64,000 bases of DNA from Marinobacter caseinilyticus (lineage in GTDB: Bacteria > Pseudomonadota > Gammaproteobacteria > Pseudomonadales > Oleiphilaceae), in assembly GCF_011074955.1 (NCBI RefSeq), contig NZ_WUQJ01000031.1, positions 62,001-126,000 on the forward strand, given 5' to 3'. A program made the position numbers and the translations under genes. A model generated the notes under the pieces. That model saw nothing but the letters and a program-made list of their open reading frames with translations, searched no databases and was not told the origin of the DNA. Positions within the stretch are counted from its first letter, which is position 1; every line of letters begins with the position of its first letter. Below, in pieces: positions 36,314 to 44,664 of this stretch.

Positions 36314-38791
36314 ATGTTGCCTATTGATGCCCTGATTCCGGACCTGATATCCACATTGGACCACCACACCACGGTGTTGTTGCAGGCTCCGCCGGGTGCG
36401 GGTAAAACCACCCGTGTGCCGCCCGCATTGCTGGGCACGGGCTGGCGCCAACAGAAAAAAATCCTGATGCTGGAACCCCGCCGCCTGGCCGCACGGTCGG
36501 CGGCGCGCTTCATGGCGCGGCAACTGGGCGAGCAGCCCGGCGACACCATCGGTTATCGAACTCGGCTCGACTCCCGTACCTCACCCCATACCCAAATCGA
36601 AGTGGTGACCGAAGGCATTCTGACGCGGATGATTCAGGCCGACCCTGCCCTGGAGGATTACGCGGCGGTGGTGTTCGATGAATTTCATGAGCGCTCGCTG
36701 CAGGCCGATCTTGGGCTGGCGCTGGTGCGGGAATGCCAGCAAGCCTTGCGCGATGATCTCCGGGTGGTGGTTATGTCGGCCACCCTCAACACCGCACCCC
36801 TCGCCCGGTTGCTGGACGATGCCCCAGTGCTTAGCAGTGATGGCCGGGCGTATCCGGTCACGACCTATTATCAACCGGTTGCGAACCCCCGGCGACTATT
36901 GGACGCGGTTGCAGCCTGTATTTTAACAACGCTGGGTTCGGAAACCGGCTCGGTACTGGTGTTTTTGCCGGGTGTTGCCGAGATCCGCCGGGTCGAGCAG
37001 ACCCTGCGTGGCCAATTGCCAACCGACTGCCGGCTCGCGCCACTGTATGGCAACCTGAGTGCGGCGGATCAGGACCGGGCGATTGCGCCGGCGCCGGACG
37101 GCGAGCGCAAGGTGGTGCTGGCGACGGCGATTGCGGAAACCAGTTTGACCATCGAAGGGATTCGCGTGGTGATCGACAGCGGTCAGCAGCGCCGGGCAAT
37201 CTTTGATGCCAACAGCGGCATGACACGGCTGGTCACCAAACGGTTGTCGAAAGCCGCCGCCGACCAGCGCAAGGGGCGCGCCGGGCGAACCGAAGCCGGA
37301 GCGTGTTACCGGCTGTGGAGTGACGCCGATCAGTTCAGTCTGGCGGATTTCACCGTGCCGGAAATACTGGAGGCCGATTTAACCCCCCTGGTGCTGGAGT
37401 TGGCGCAATGGGGCGCCCGCTCCCCCGAGGCGCTGACCTGGATTGATTTGCCCCCGCAAGCCCACTGGCAGCAAGCGGTCGCTTTATTGCAGTGGCTCGG
37501 GCTCCTGGATGCTGATGGCGCGATCACGGCGTCGGGGAAAGCCGCCCGTCGGCTGGGTTGCCACCCGCGCCTGGCCCACATGATTCTGTGCGGTCGTGAC
37601 CTGGGCTGGCCTCATCTGGCGGCCGAGTTGGCGGCTTTGCTGGAAGAGCGTGATATTTTGGGTCGTTCCCACGGTGCGGACATGCACCAGCGCGTCCGCG
37701 TACTGCGGAACGAGGAGCCGGCCCCCCAGGTGGATGCCGGACGCCTGAAATCAATTCGGCGAGCCGCCGCCCGGTGGCGCCCGGCCAATCAACAAGACCG
37801 CTCGGCGGTTGTTTCCGCTGACGAGGTGGGGCGTCTGTTAGCACTTGCTTACCCCGATCGGATCGCCTGTAAAAGACCGGGAGAGGCGCCCCGATACCGG
37901 CTCAGCAATGGCCGCGGCGCGGTTTTGCGAGATGACGATAGCCTGGCGCGCTTTGACTGGCTCGCCACGGCGGAACTGGACGGTCAGGCCCGGGAGGCGA
38001 CGGTTTACCTGGCCGCGCCGGTGTCCCTGGCGGTACTGCAACAGGACCTGGGTCATCGCATCGAGACGGTGGAAGAGGCGGTTTGGGATGACAGCCGAGG
38101 TACGGTGGTGGCTCGTCGACAGCAAAGGTTGGGGCAACTGGTGCTATCGGAAACGGTGTTGCCAACCCTGAGCGCAGCCCAGGTTGAGCGGGGACTGCTG
38201 ACGGCGGTCCGGCACAAGGGCTTGTGCAGCCTGCCTTGGACGCCAGTGACCATCCAGTGGCGGTCCAGGGTGACGTTGATCGGTCACCATCAGCCGAATC
38301 ACTGGCCGGAGGTTGGCGACACTGAATTGTTGGCGACCCTCGAGCACTGGCTGCTGCCGTTTCTGGCGGGCATGACACGCTGGAGTCAGGTACAGCAAAT
38401 GGACTTACTTCCAGCACTGACCAGTCTGCTCGACTACGATCAGCAGCAGCGCCTTGCCCAGTTGGCACCGGCCTCGCTCACCATCCCGACCGGCGACTCC
38501 CGGCCCGTCGATTACACGGCCGACGGTGGCCCGGTCTTGGCCGCCAAGCTGCAATCGCTGTTTGGCTGGCAGCACACACCTTGTGTGATCAATGGCACCG
38601 TGCCGGTGGTAATCCATTTGCTATCGCCGGCCCGGCGCCCGCTGGCGGTGACCGCCGACCTCGCCAGCTTCTGGCAAAACGGTTATCCCGGTGTGCGCAA
38701 GGACACCCGCGGCCGCTATCCCAAGCACCCCTGGCCGGAAGACCCGCTCAGTGCGGAGGCAACGCGAGGCACCAAAAAGCAGGGCGTTTGA
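36314..38791 (+). CDS. hrpB: ATP-dependent helicase HrpB (DEAH-box)
   Basis: Superfamily 2 RNA-helicase-like protein. 825 residues, typical for HrpB. Visible motifs in order are QAPPGAGKTTRVP (Walker A, near residue 28), DEFHERS (motif II, a DEAH variant usual for HrpB), SATL (motif III), ATAIAETSLTIEG and QRKGRAGRTEAG (motif VI). The HA2 domain and the HrpB-specific C-terminal domain follow. The ATG at 36314 (MLPIDALIPDL) is preferred to an upstream TTG that would translate a Pro-rich leader next to a run of nine C residues. The cellular role of HrpB is poorly defined. Confidence 0.94.
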   Translation: MLPIDALIPDLISTLDHHTTVLLQAPPGAGKTTRVPPALLGTGWRQQKKILMLEPRRLAARSAARFMARQLGEQPGDTIGYRTRLDSRTSPHTQIEVVTEGILTRMIQADPALEDYAAVVFDEFHERSLQADLGLALVRECQQALRDDLRVVVMSATLNTAPLARLLDDAPVLSSDGRAYPVTTYYQPVANPRRLLDAVAACILTTLGSETGSVLVFLPGVAEIRRVEQTLRGQLPTDCRLAPLYGNLSAADQDRAIAPAPDGERKVVLATAIAETSLTIEGIRVVIDSGQQRRAIFDANSGMTRLVTKRLSKAAADQRKGRAGRTEAGACYRLWSDADQFSLADFTVPEILEADLTPLVLELAQWGARSPEALTWIDLPPQAHWQQAVALLQWLGLLDADGAITASGKAARRLGCHPRLAHMILCGRDLGWPHLAAELAALLEERDILGRSHGADMHQRVRVLRNEEPAPQVDAGRLKSIRRAAARWRPANQQDRSAVVSADEVGRLLALAYPDRIACKRPGEAPRYRLSNGRGAVLRDDDSLARFDWLATAELDGQAREATVYLAAPVSLAVLQQDLGHRIETVEEAVWDDSRGTVVARRQQRLGQLVLSETVLPTLSAAQVERGLLTAVRHKGLCSLPWTPVTIQWRSRVTLIGHHQPNHWPEVGDTELLATLEHWLLPFLAGMTRWSQVQQMDLLPALTSLLDYDQQQRLAQLAPASLTIPTGDSRPVDYTADGGPVLAAKLQSLFGWQHTPCVINGTVPVVIHLLSPARRPLAVTADLASFWQNGYPGVRKDTRGRYPKHPWPEDPLSAEATRGTKKQGV

Positions 38792-39033
38792 TCCGGATCA
38801 CTGAACCGGATCGGAACGCGGACCCTGGGGGCAGCACCGATATCCCTGTCAATAAATCCAGGGGCTGTGCCTGGGCGCTTTTAGGGTGATTCGCAAACGC
38901 TGACAGCGTGCTGTCGGAGGTCGGGGCCGGGCCGATCGGGCCGATCATGGCTCAAGCCGCGGCGTTGCTATACTGTGGCGACGGCATTTTCGATACACGA
39001 CCCGGCAATGGGGAGAAAGGGTTGAACGCTACA

Positions 39034-39813
39034 ATGAAGCGGATACGGTTATGTTGGTTGGTGTTGTGCATTGCGTGTGTTCCGGTCAGCGTCTTGGCCG
39101 CCGACAACCATTTGCAGGTCAGTGTCGGTGACTGGCCACCGTTCATCGCCCAGAACCAGAAGCACCATGGCTTCATCGCCCACCTCATCAGCGATATTTT
39201 TGCCGCCGAAGGCTACATAGTCAGTTTTCATTTTCTGCCCTGGAACCGGGCCTACCGCGAAGCTGCGAAGGTTCAGCGGGACGCGACAGCGGTCTGGATG
39301 TACAAGGCGGAAAGGGAAAACGATTTCTATTACAGCGACCCGGTGCTGAAAGAACAGTTCGTGTTTTTTCACCGAAAGGGTGATGGCTTCCATTGGCAAC
39401 ATTACGGTGACCTTGTGGGTCTGACCATCGGCGGCGGTCTTGGTTACAGCTACGGTCCGGAGTTTGACGCCGCGGCGGAGGCGGAATTATTCAAGCTCGA
39501 ACGGGTTGCCTCGGATGAGCAGAATTTCCTGCGCTTGCTGATTGGTCGCATTGATGTATTTCCCGAAGAGATCAACGTTGGCTATTTTACCCTGCGCCGG
39601 GACCTGAAGCCCGAGCAAGTTGCCCAAATCACCCATCACCCCAAACCGGTACTGGAAAACGAGAGTTTTATGCTGTTTCCGCGAAAGGGACCAGACAGCC
39701 TCGCCCTGGTGAAAAAATTCAACAAGCGCCTGCGACAGTTCCAGGACAGCGGGCGTTACCAGACCTACTTTGCTGCCTTTGAACGCGGTGAGTACGAGGT
39801 CGCCGGCGACTGA
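39034..39813 (+). CDS. Periplasmic solute-binding protein (SBP_bac_3-like), solitary
   Basis: 259 residues. A signal peptide (MKRIRLCWLVLCIACVPVSVLAA) is followed by a two-lobed type-2 periplasmic-binding fold. It begins LQVSVGDWPPFIAQNQKHHGFIAHLISDIFAAEGY and has FHFLPWNRAYREAAKVQRDATAVWMYKAERENDFYYSDPVL, the pattern of amino-acid-binding-like domains. No permease or ATPase gene is adjacent, so it may be an orphan receptor or serve a distant transporter. A TTG at 39022 is closer to GGGAGAAAGG and is an alternative start four codons upstream. Confidence 0.8.
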   Translation: MKRIRLCWLVLCIACVPVSVLAADNHLQVSVGDWPPFIAQNQKHHGFIAHLISDIFAAEGYIVSFHFLPWNRAYREAAKVQRDATAVWMYKAERENDFYYSDPVLKEQFVFFHRKGDGFHWQHYGDLVGLTIGGGLGYSYGPEFDAAAEAELFKLERVASDEQNFLRLLIGRIDVFPEEINVGYFTLRRDLKPEQVAQITHHPKPVLENESFMLFPRKGPDSLALVKKFNKRLRQFQDSGRYQTYFAAFERGEYEVAGD

Positions 39814-40160
39814 CCTCGCCATTGCTCAATACGCCCCAAAAATCCAGCCAGTTTCATGCCATGGTCAGCCCCCCTAAGGTCGCCTGGGATGGGTAGATAT
39901 GCGCATATCCTGGCGCCCGGAAAAGCCCTAAATTCGCGCCATAACGGGGTGTCCCCACTGAGGGAACCTCCGATTAAGTCTATGGCCGATTCTGCAAGCG
40001 TTGAGCTTTCTTGAAAGGCAACCAACCAGCCAGCCCGCAAAGTTCGCCCTGATTCCGGCTTTCAGGGTGAGCCGGATGCGCTAATAGACTTAATCAGAGG
40101 TTCCTTAGGTGAGTCGCCTCTATTTTTGGTTCATTTTTTCTTGGCAGGAACCCACCCTTC
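39814..40160. other. Intergenic region carrying an inverted-repeat element
   Basis: 347 bases between the binding-protein gene and the decarboxylase gene. The central 142 bases form the MITE-like element listed separately. The remainder must contain the decarboxylase promoter. I see no additional gene. Confidence 0.6.
39963..40104. repeat. MITE-like element with 21-bp terminal inverted repeats
   Basis: The outer 21 bases at each end (39963-39983 and 40084-40104) are inverted copies with a single mismatch, beginning GGAACCTC and including GATTAAGTCTAT. The 142-base body has no reading frame. It contains an internal hairpin (CCGGCT 40055-40060 with AGCCGG 40070-40075). The right flank TTAG fits the YTAR target of IS5-group elements, while the left flank is TGAG, so any target duplication is imperfect. 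Best read as a non-autonomous transposon remnant. Confidence 0.7.
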
Positions 40161-41336
40161 ATGACCGACCAGACATCCATCAAGATTTCTGACTACTACG
40201 ATTCGGCCACCTTTAGCCGCATCAAAGCACTGGCAGACACCAAAGATACCCCGTTTGTGGTGATCGATACCGCGACCATTGACCGTCAGTACGATGAGCT
40301 GGTGGAAGGCTTTCCCTACGCCAGCGTCTATTACGCCGTCAAAGCGAATCCGGCGCCGGAAATTCTGACCATGCTGCGGGATAAAGGGTCTAATTTCGAC
40401 ATCGCCTCGGTCTATGAGTTGGAAAAGGTCCTGGCCCACGATGTCACCCCGGACCGCATCAGCTTTGGCAATACGATTAAAAAGAGCAAGGACATCCGGA
40501 CCTTCTTTGAGAAGGGTGTGCGCCTGTTCGCCACCGACTCGGAAGCGGACCTGCGCAATATTGCCAAGGCCGCGCCCGGCGCCAAGATCTACGTGCGCAT
40601 ACTGACCGAGGGTACCCTGACCGCGGACTGGCCGCTGTCCCGCAAATTTGGTTGCCAGACCGACATGGCCATGGACCTGCTGATCCTGGCGCGTGACCTG
40701 GGCCTGGTGCCCTACGGTGTGTCCTTCCACGTGGGTTCGCAACAACGTGAAATCGGCGCGTGGGATGCCGCTTTGGGTAAAGTGAAAGTGATCTTCGAGC
40801 GGTTGAAAGATGAAGACGGCATTGAGCTGAAGATGATCAATATGGGCGGTGGATTTCCGGCCAATTACATCACCCGGACCAATGACCTGAAGACTTATGC
40901 GGAAGAGATTGAGCGTTTTATCCGGGAAGATTTCGGCACTGACTTTCCCGAAATCATCATTGAACCCGGTCGGTCACTGATTTCAAACGCGGGCATACTG
41001 GTCAGCGAAGTGGTGCTGATTTCCCGCAAATCGCGGACCGCATTGCACCGTTGGGTGTATACCGATGTGGGCAAGTTTTCCGGTTTGATCGAGACCCTGG
41101 ACGAGTCGATCAAGTTTCCGATCTTTGTCGAGAAATCCGGAGAGCTGGAAGACGTGGTGATTGCCGGCCCGACCTGTGACAGTGCCGATATCATGTACGA
41201 AAACTACAAGTACGGCCTGCCACTTAATCTGGCCATTGGTGACCGCATGTACTGGCTTTCCACCGGTGCCTACACCACCACCTACAGTGCCATCGAGTTC
41301 AACGGTTTTCCGCCACTGAAAGACTATTACGTCTGA
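40161..41336 (+). CDS. speC: Fold-III PLP-dependent decarboxylase, probable ornithine decarboxylase
   Basis: Decarboxylates ornithine (possibly lysine) to a diamine. 391 residues of the alanine-racemase-like fold. The PLP lysine is K61 in YYAVKANP. The phosphate-binding glycine loop is MINMGGGFPA and EPGRSLIS is present. The catalytic cysteine is C339 in GPTCDSADIMYENY. The N-terminus SDYYDSATFSRIKALADTKDTPFVVIDT closely resembles Pseudomonas SpeC. Diaminopimelate decarboxylase (LysA) is excluded by the GPTCDS and specificity-helix regions. The MITE-like element lies in its upstream region. Confidence 0.88.
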   Translation: MTDQTSIKISDYYDSATFSRIKALADTKDTPFVVIDTATIDRQYDELVEGFPYASVYYAVKANPAPEILTMLRDKGSNFDIASVYELEKVLAHDVTPDRISFGNTIKKSKDIRTFFEKGVRLFATDSEADLRNIAKAAPGAKIYVRILTEGTLTADWPLSRKFGCQTDMAMDLLILARDLGLVPYGVSFHVGSQQREIGAWDAALGKVKVIFERLKDEDGIELKMINMGGGFPANYITRTNDLKTYAEEIERFIREDFGTDFPEIIIEPGRSLISNAGILVSEVVLISRKSRTALHRWVYTDVGKFSGLIETLDESIKFPIFVEKSGELEDVVIAGPTCDSADIMYENYKYGLPLNLAIGDRMYWLSTGAYTTTYSAIEFNGFPPLKDYYV

Positions 41337-41509
41337 AACTGTCCGGCTGACCCGGGGCACTGTGGGAGAGCGTCCCGGCCTTAACCGTTGCATAACCGTT
41401 TGCTTTTTCGTACCGGTGAGCCTTTTCCGCGGACGGCTGTGAGGCGCGGGGCTTGAAGTCGACGGGCGATTGTGAAGATCGATGACCGGCGGATGCGTCG
41501 GGCAATCCA

Positions 41510-42751
41510 TCAGCCTTCGGGGATGTCTGCAGGCTGGGTGCTGGCTTGGTTTGAGGTTGCTGTCGGAGTGTCAGGCGGGCGACGAATGTTCAGGGTCCAG
41601 GCGATGGGCAGCACCAGCACGCCATAGAGTAGCATGGTGGCTAAGGCGTAGCGGGTATCCCCGGCGGCATCGGCTACCAGACCGCCCACCATAGGGATCC
41701 CGAACGACAGGGTATAACCCACCGTGAAGTTACCGGCCGATAATCGTCCGGTGTCCTTGCTGGCGACCAGCAACGGTGGCAGGGCCACCAGCAGGATCAG
41801 CATCATCCCGGCGGTAAAGCTCATACTGACGGCCAGCGCAATACTGAGCCAGCCCGAGGTCAGAATGACGCCCAGCAGGGCGGTCAGACTGGCGACACTC
41901 ATGAACACAATCATCGCTTTACGGCCCACCCACCGCCGAGCCATGCGTAACATCACCATGGAGGCGGCAACCTGGGCGAAGTTGAACCAGAACAGCCCGT
42001 CGTCGAGTCGGCCCAGTTCACTGCGCTGGGCCAGCAAGTTCCCCATATAGGCGTTGACCCCGAAAAACAGCGAGCCCGAGCTGCCGAGTAAAAGGCCCAG
42101 TCGCAGGGTCAAAGGATTGCTCCAGTCCGGCAGCCACTCGGGTCGGTTGAGTGGGCGGTTCAGCTCCCGGATCGGTAAAAACAACAAGGCCGCCACAATC
42201 AAGGCGGGTAACGACCAGGCCAGCAATGTCATCCGCCAGCTGTTCTCCAGCAACGGCATGACGATGGGCAGGGTGATTCCGGCACCGATAAATTCTCCCA
42301 TCAGCATGCCGTTCATATAAACAGCGGTGCCTAATGCCAGATGTTGGGGTTGGAGCCAGCGGGTAAGCAAGGCTGGCAGGGCAGGCTGCATCATGGCGAT
42401 GCCCAGCCCCATGACCGTACTGGTGAGCATCAACACGACCGTGTTGGGGGCCAGGCCTCGACTGGCGGAGCCAACGGCCACGATGACCAGTGCCAGCGCC
42501 AGGGTATTGCGAGGACCAATACGGGAGATGGCGAGCGAGCCTGGCATCGCCCCAATGGCCAGCATGAGCACCGGCAGCGTGGTCAGGGCGCCGGTCAGGG
42601 CCTGGGTAAGGGCCAACTCATCGGCGACATAAGGCGCCAGGGCCGGGGCCACCAGCATGGGAATGCGGAGGTACAAACCGGTCAGCCACAACAACAGAGC
42701 CACCAGCAGTAAGCTGGTGGTCTGAGGCTGAGCCGGTGTGGAATTACTCAA
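41510..42751 (-). CDS. MFS transporter, CynX/NimT-like
   Basis: 413 residues with about twelve helices. It belongs to the major facilitator group that includes cyanate transporter CynX and nitroimidazole transporter NimT. Recognisable features are the N-terminal LTGLYLRIPMLVAPALAPYVADELALTQA, the MLAIGAMPGSLAISRIGPRNTLALAL loop and PALPALLTRWLQPQHLALGTAVYMNGML. It appears to start at a TTG, with GGGAA seven to eight bases upstream; the first ATG is 32 codons in and would cut helix 1. It follows ectC by 42 bases on the same strand, so the substrate may relate to ectoine chemistry; that is inference only. Confidence 0.85.
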   Translation of the reverse strand: MSNSTPAQPQTTSLLLVALLLWLTGLYLRIPMLVAPALAPYVADELALTQALTGALTTLPVLMLAIGAMPGSLAISRIGPRNTLALALVIVAVGSASRGLAPNTVVLMLTSTVMGLGIAMMQPALPALLTRWLQPQHLALGTAVYMNGMLMGEFIGAGITLPIVMPLLENSWRMTLLAWSLPALIVAALLFLPIRELNRPLNRPEWLPDWSNPLTLRLGLLLGSSGSLFFGVNAYMGNLLAQRSELGRLDDGLFWFNFAQVAASMVMLRMARRWVGRKAMIVFMSVASLTALLGVILTSGWLSIALAVSMSFTAGMMLILLVALPPLLVASKDTGRLSAGNFTVGYTLSFGIPMVGGLVADAAGDTRYALATMLLYGVLVLPIAWTLNIRRPPDTPTATSNQASTQPADIPEG

Positions 42752-42793
42752 GGCAGATTCCCGCAGGTTGTGTCGGGAACCTGATTGGAAGGA

Positions 42794-43183
42794 TCAGTCT
42801 TCTGACAGATTGTAAGAGCCATCGGCATCGTGTGATTCACGGCCGGTGACCGGAGGGTTAAAGGAGCAGATCAGACGCATGTCCTCAGTGCCGCCTCGCA
42901 GGGTGTGGCGGTCGTGCTTATCGAGGGCATACAGCGTGCCATCGGTAATCTCGTGGGTTTCACCGGTGGCGAGATCGGTGATGGAGCCGTTACCAGAGAC
43001 GCAGTAAACGGCTTCAAGGTGGTTCTTGTACCAGAGATTCAGTTCGGCACCTGCCGGAATGATGGTCTCGTGGAAGGAAAAGCCCATACCGTCTTTTTTC
43101 AGCAATAACCGCCGGCTGGTCCAGCCTGGTCCTTCAACTTCCCGTTCTGTACCAATAATGTCCTGTACTCTGACTATTTTCAT
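42794..43183 (-). CDS. ectC: Ectoine synthase, solitary EctC
   Basis: Cyclises N-gamma-acetyl-diaminobutyrate to the compatible solute ectoine. The 129-residue cupin starts with the family N-terminus [42 protein letters not shown]. It has the metal and substrate region [26 protein letters not shown] and [13 protein letters not shown]. An ATG four codons upstream is possible, but GGGGA is well placed for 43183. No ectA, ectB or ectD lies in the window, so it is either a solitary ectC or one separated from the other genes. It leads into an MFS transporter gene. Confidence 0.93.
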   Translation of the reverse strand: MKIVRVQDIIGTEREVEGPGWTSRRLLLKKDGMGFSFHETIIPAGAELNLWYKNHLEAVYCVSGNGSITDLATGETHEITDGTLYALDKHDRHTLRGGTEDMRLICSFNPPVTGRESHDADGSYNLSED

Positions 43184-43233
43184 GGTATTCCCCATTCTTT
43201 GGAGTGGCTAGCGCTTCAGTATAAACATTCCTG

Positions 43234-44664
43234 TTAGGCACTGTTCAACCGCCAATCGTCGTAGGCGGCGAAAGCGGCTTCAATGGCGTGTCTTAACCGT
43301 TGCCGGATCTCATCATCCAGGTTATTGTTTTTACGACATTTATCAAAAAATCGCTGCAGTGTATTGCGGCTGTCACGGTCAAGCTGTTCCAGCCAGTGGG
43401 ATTCGGTCGGTGCCAGATCCAGCAGCTCGCGCCCGGCGTGATTGCGGCGACTGATGTGCCACCAGTGATCGATGGCCCGACCCAGTACAATGTAACCAAA
43501 CTGGCTGTCCTGTACGGGACCAAAACTGGCGGTCTGCAGGCCGTCGCGCAGGGGGCCGATTTTCAGCGCCGACAAAGTCAGCCGGTCACCGTAAAAGTAG
43601 CTGCCGGCGGCGCCAATCAACCCACCTATCAGTGCCCCGGTGCCGAACGAGGCGCCAAAAGTCAGGGCATCAATTCCAACGCCGCCAAGAGCGCCGGCGC
43701 CAAATCCGGCCGTGGTCAGGTAGGTACGGCTCACCCCCCAGACCTGCCGACTGTTTTCGCTAAACAGATCGTGGTCGCTGTGCCAGGTCAGTTCGGCTTC
43801 CTGGCGCTGAATGCGGTTGTGTTGATACAGGTGCTCAATGGTCAGGCGCAGGCTTTGCTCGCGCTGGCGTTGGTGAAGGTACCAGCGTTCGCGGAGACTG
43901 TTGACGAGCGCATCTTTGCTTTGATCCGTCGCCTGAGTGGCCGTCAGGATACGTTGCTCCTGCCAGAGCATCATGTCTTCCAGGGCCGTGGCGATCAGAC
44001 CGGAGGCCTGCTCACTGCGACGCAGGCGTTGCTCCTGAAGGTGTTGGACGGCTCGCTCCAGGGGTTGCTCCCAGCGGGGCTCAAGCTGACCAAAGGCTTT
44101 TAACAGACTCAGGTGCTGATCAAACGGCGCCCGCACGGCGTCGAAACGACGCACGACCTGGAAAAACTGACCCAAAGCCGCTTGCCAGGTGTCGCTGTAG
44201 TCGTCCGGACCAATGCTGTTGATCAGCGCCAGGCTGGGCTGACCAGTCCAGCGCAGGATGGTCATTTCCGCCTCGTTCTCGGCGCTGTAAGGCACGGAGC
44301 CGTCCACCACATAAATAATACCGGCACCCTCCAGCACAGGCGCCAGCAATTCACATTCGTCGTGGAAATCATCATGGCCACGGTGCTGGGTCACAAAGGC
44401 CGCGACGGTTTCCGCTCGATCCGAGGCCGTCAGGCTGTGTGCTTCAAGCCACGCCAGCACCCGGCGTGGACGCTGAAAGCCGGGCGTGTCGACCAGCGTG
44501 TAGAGGGTGTCCCCGTCCACGGTCAGCGGGTAGGTCTGACGGTGCCGGGTGGTGCCGGGTTCCAACGCGATGGCGATGGCATCGTTTTGAGACAGGGTCG
44601 CCACGACACTGGATTTGCCCTTGTTCGGGTGGCCGACCGCGGCGAAAACAGGCGCTGCGCTCAT
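43234..44664 (-). CDS. DUF3482 family GTPase
   Basis: 476 residues. An N-terminal TRAFAC GTPase domain has the P-loop GHPNKGKSS (G1), a GTTRHRQTYPL switch and DTPGFQRP (G3); a canonical NKxD is not obvious. A long helical region follows, then a glycine-zipper membrane stretch (GAGALGGVGIDALTFGASFGTGALIGGLIGAAGSYF, about 320-360). The C-terminal domain matches DUF3482. The start overlaps the DUF2868 stop as ATGA. Function unknown; a membrane-associated GTPase working with the partner gene is the natural reading. The extension to 44778 is rejected. Confidence 0.85.
   Translation of the reverse strand: MSAAPVFAAVGHPNKGKSSVVATLSQNDAIAIALEPGTTRHRQTYPLTVDGDTLYTLVDTPGFQRPRRVLAWLEAHSLTASDRAETVAAFVTQHRGHDDFHDECELLAPVLEGAGIIYVVDGSVPYSAENEAEMTILRWTGQPSLALINSIGPDDYSDTWQAALGQFFQVVRRFDAVRAPFDQHLSLLKAFGQLEPRWEQPLERAVQHLQEQRLRRSEQASGLIATALEDMMLWQEQRILTATQATDQSKDALVNSLRERWYLHQRQREQSLRLTIEHLYQHNRIQRQEAELTWHSDHDLFSENSRQVWGVSRTYLTTAGFGAGALGGVGIDALTFGASFGTGALIGGLIGAAGSYFYGDRLTLSALKIGPLRDGLQTASFGPVQDSQFGYIVLGRAIDHWWHISRRNHAGRELLDLAPTESHWLEQLDRDSRNTLQRFFDKCRKNNNLDDEIRQRLRHAIEAAFAAYDDWRLNSA

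Noticed and set aside
42794-43183. Part of a complete ectABC operon
   Set aside because: Both neighbours were read through. Upstream is a GTPase gene and downstream an MFS transporter gene, with no ectA, ectB or ectD in the window.
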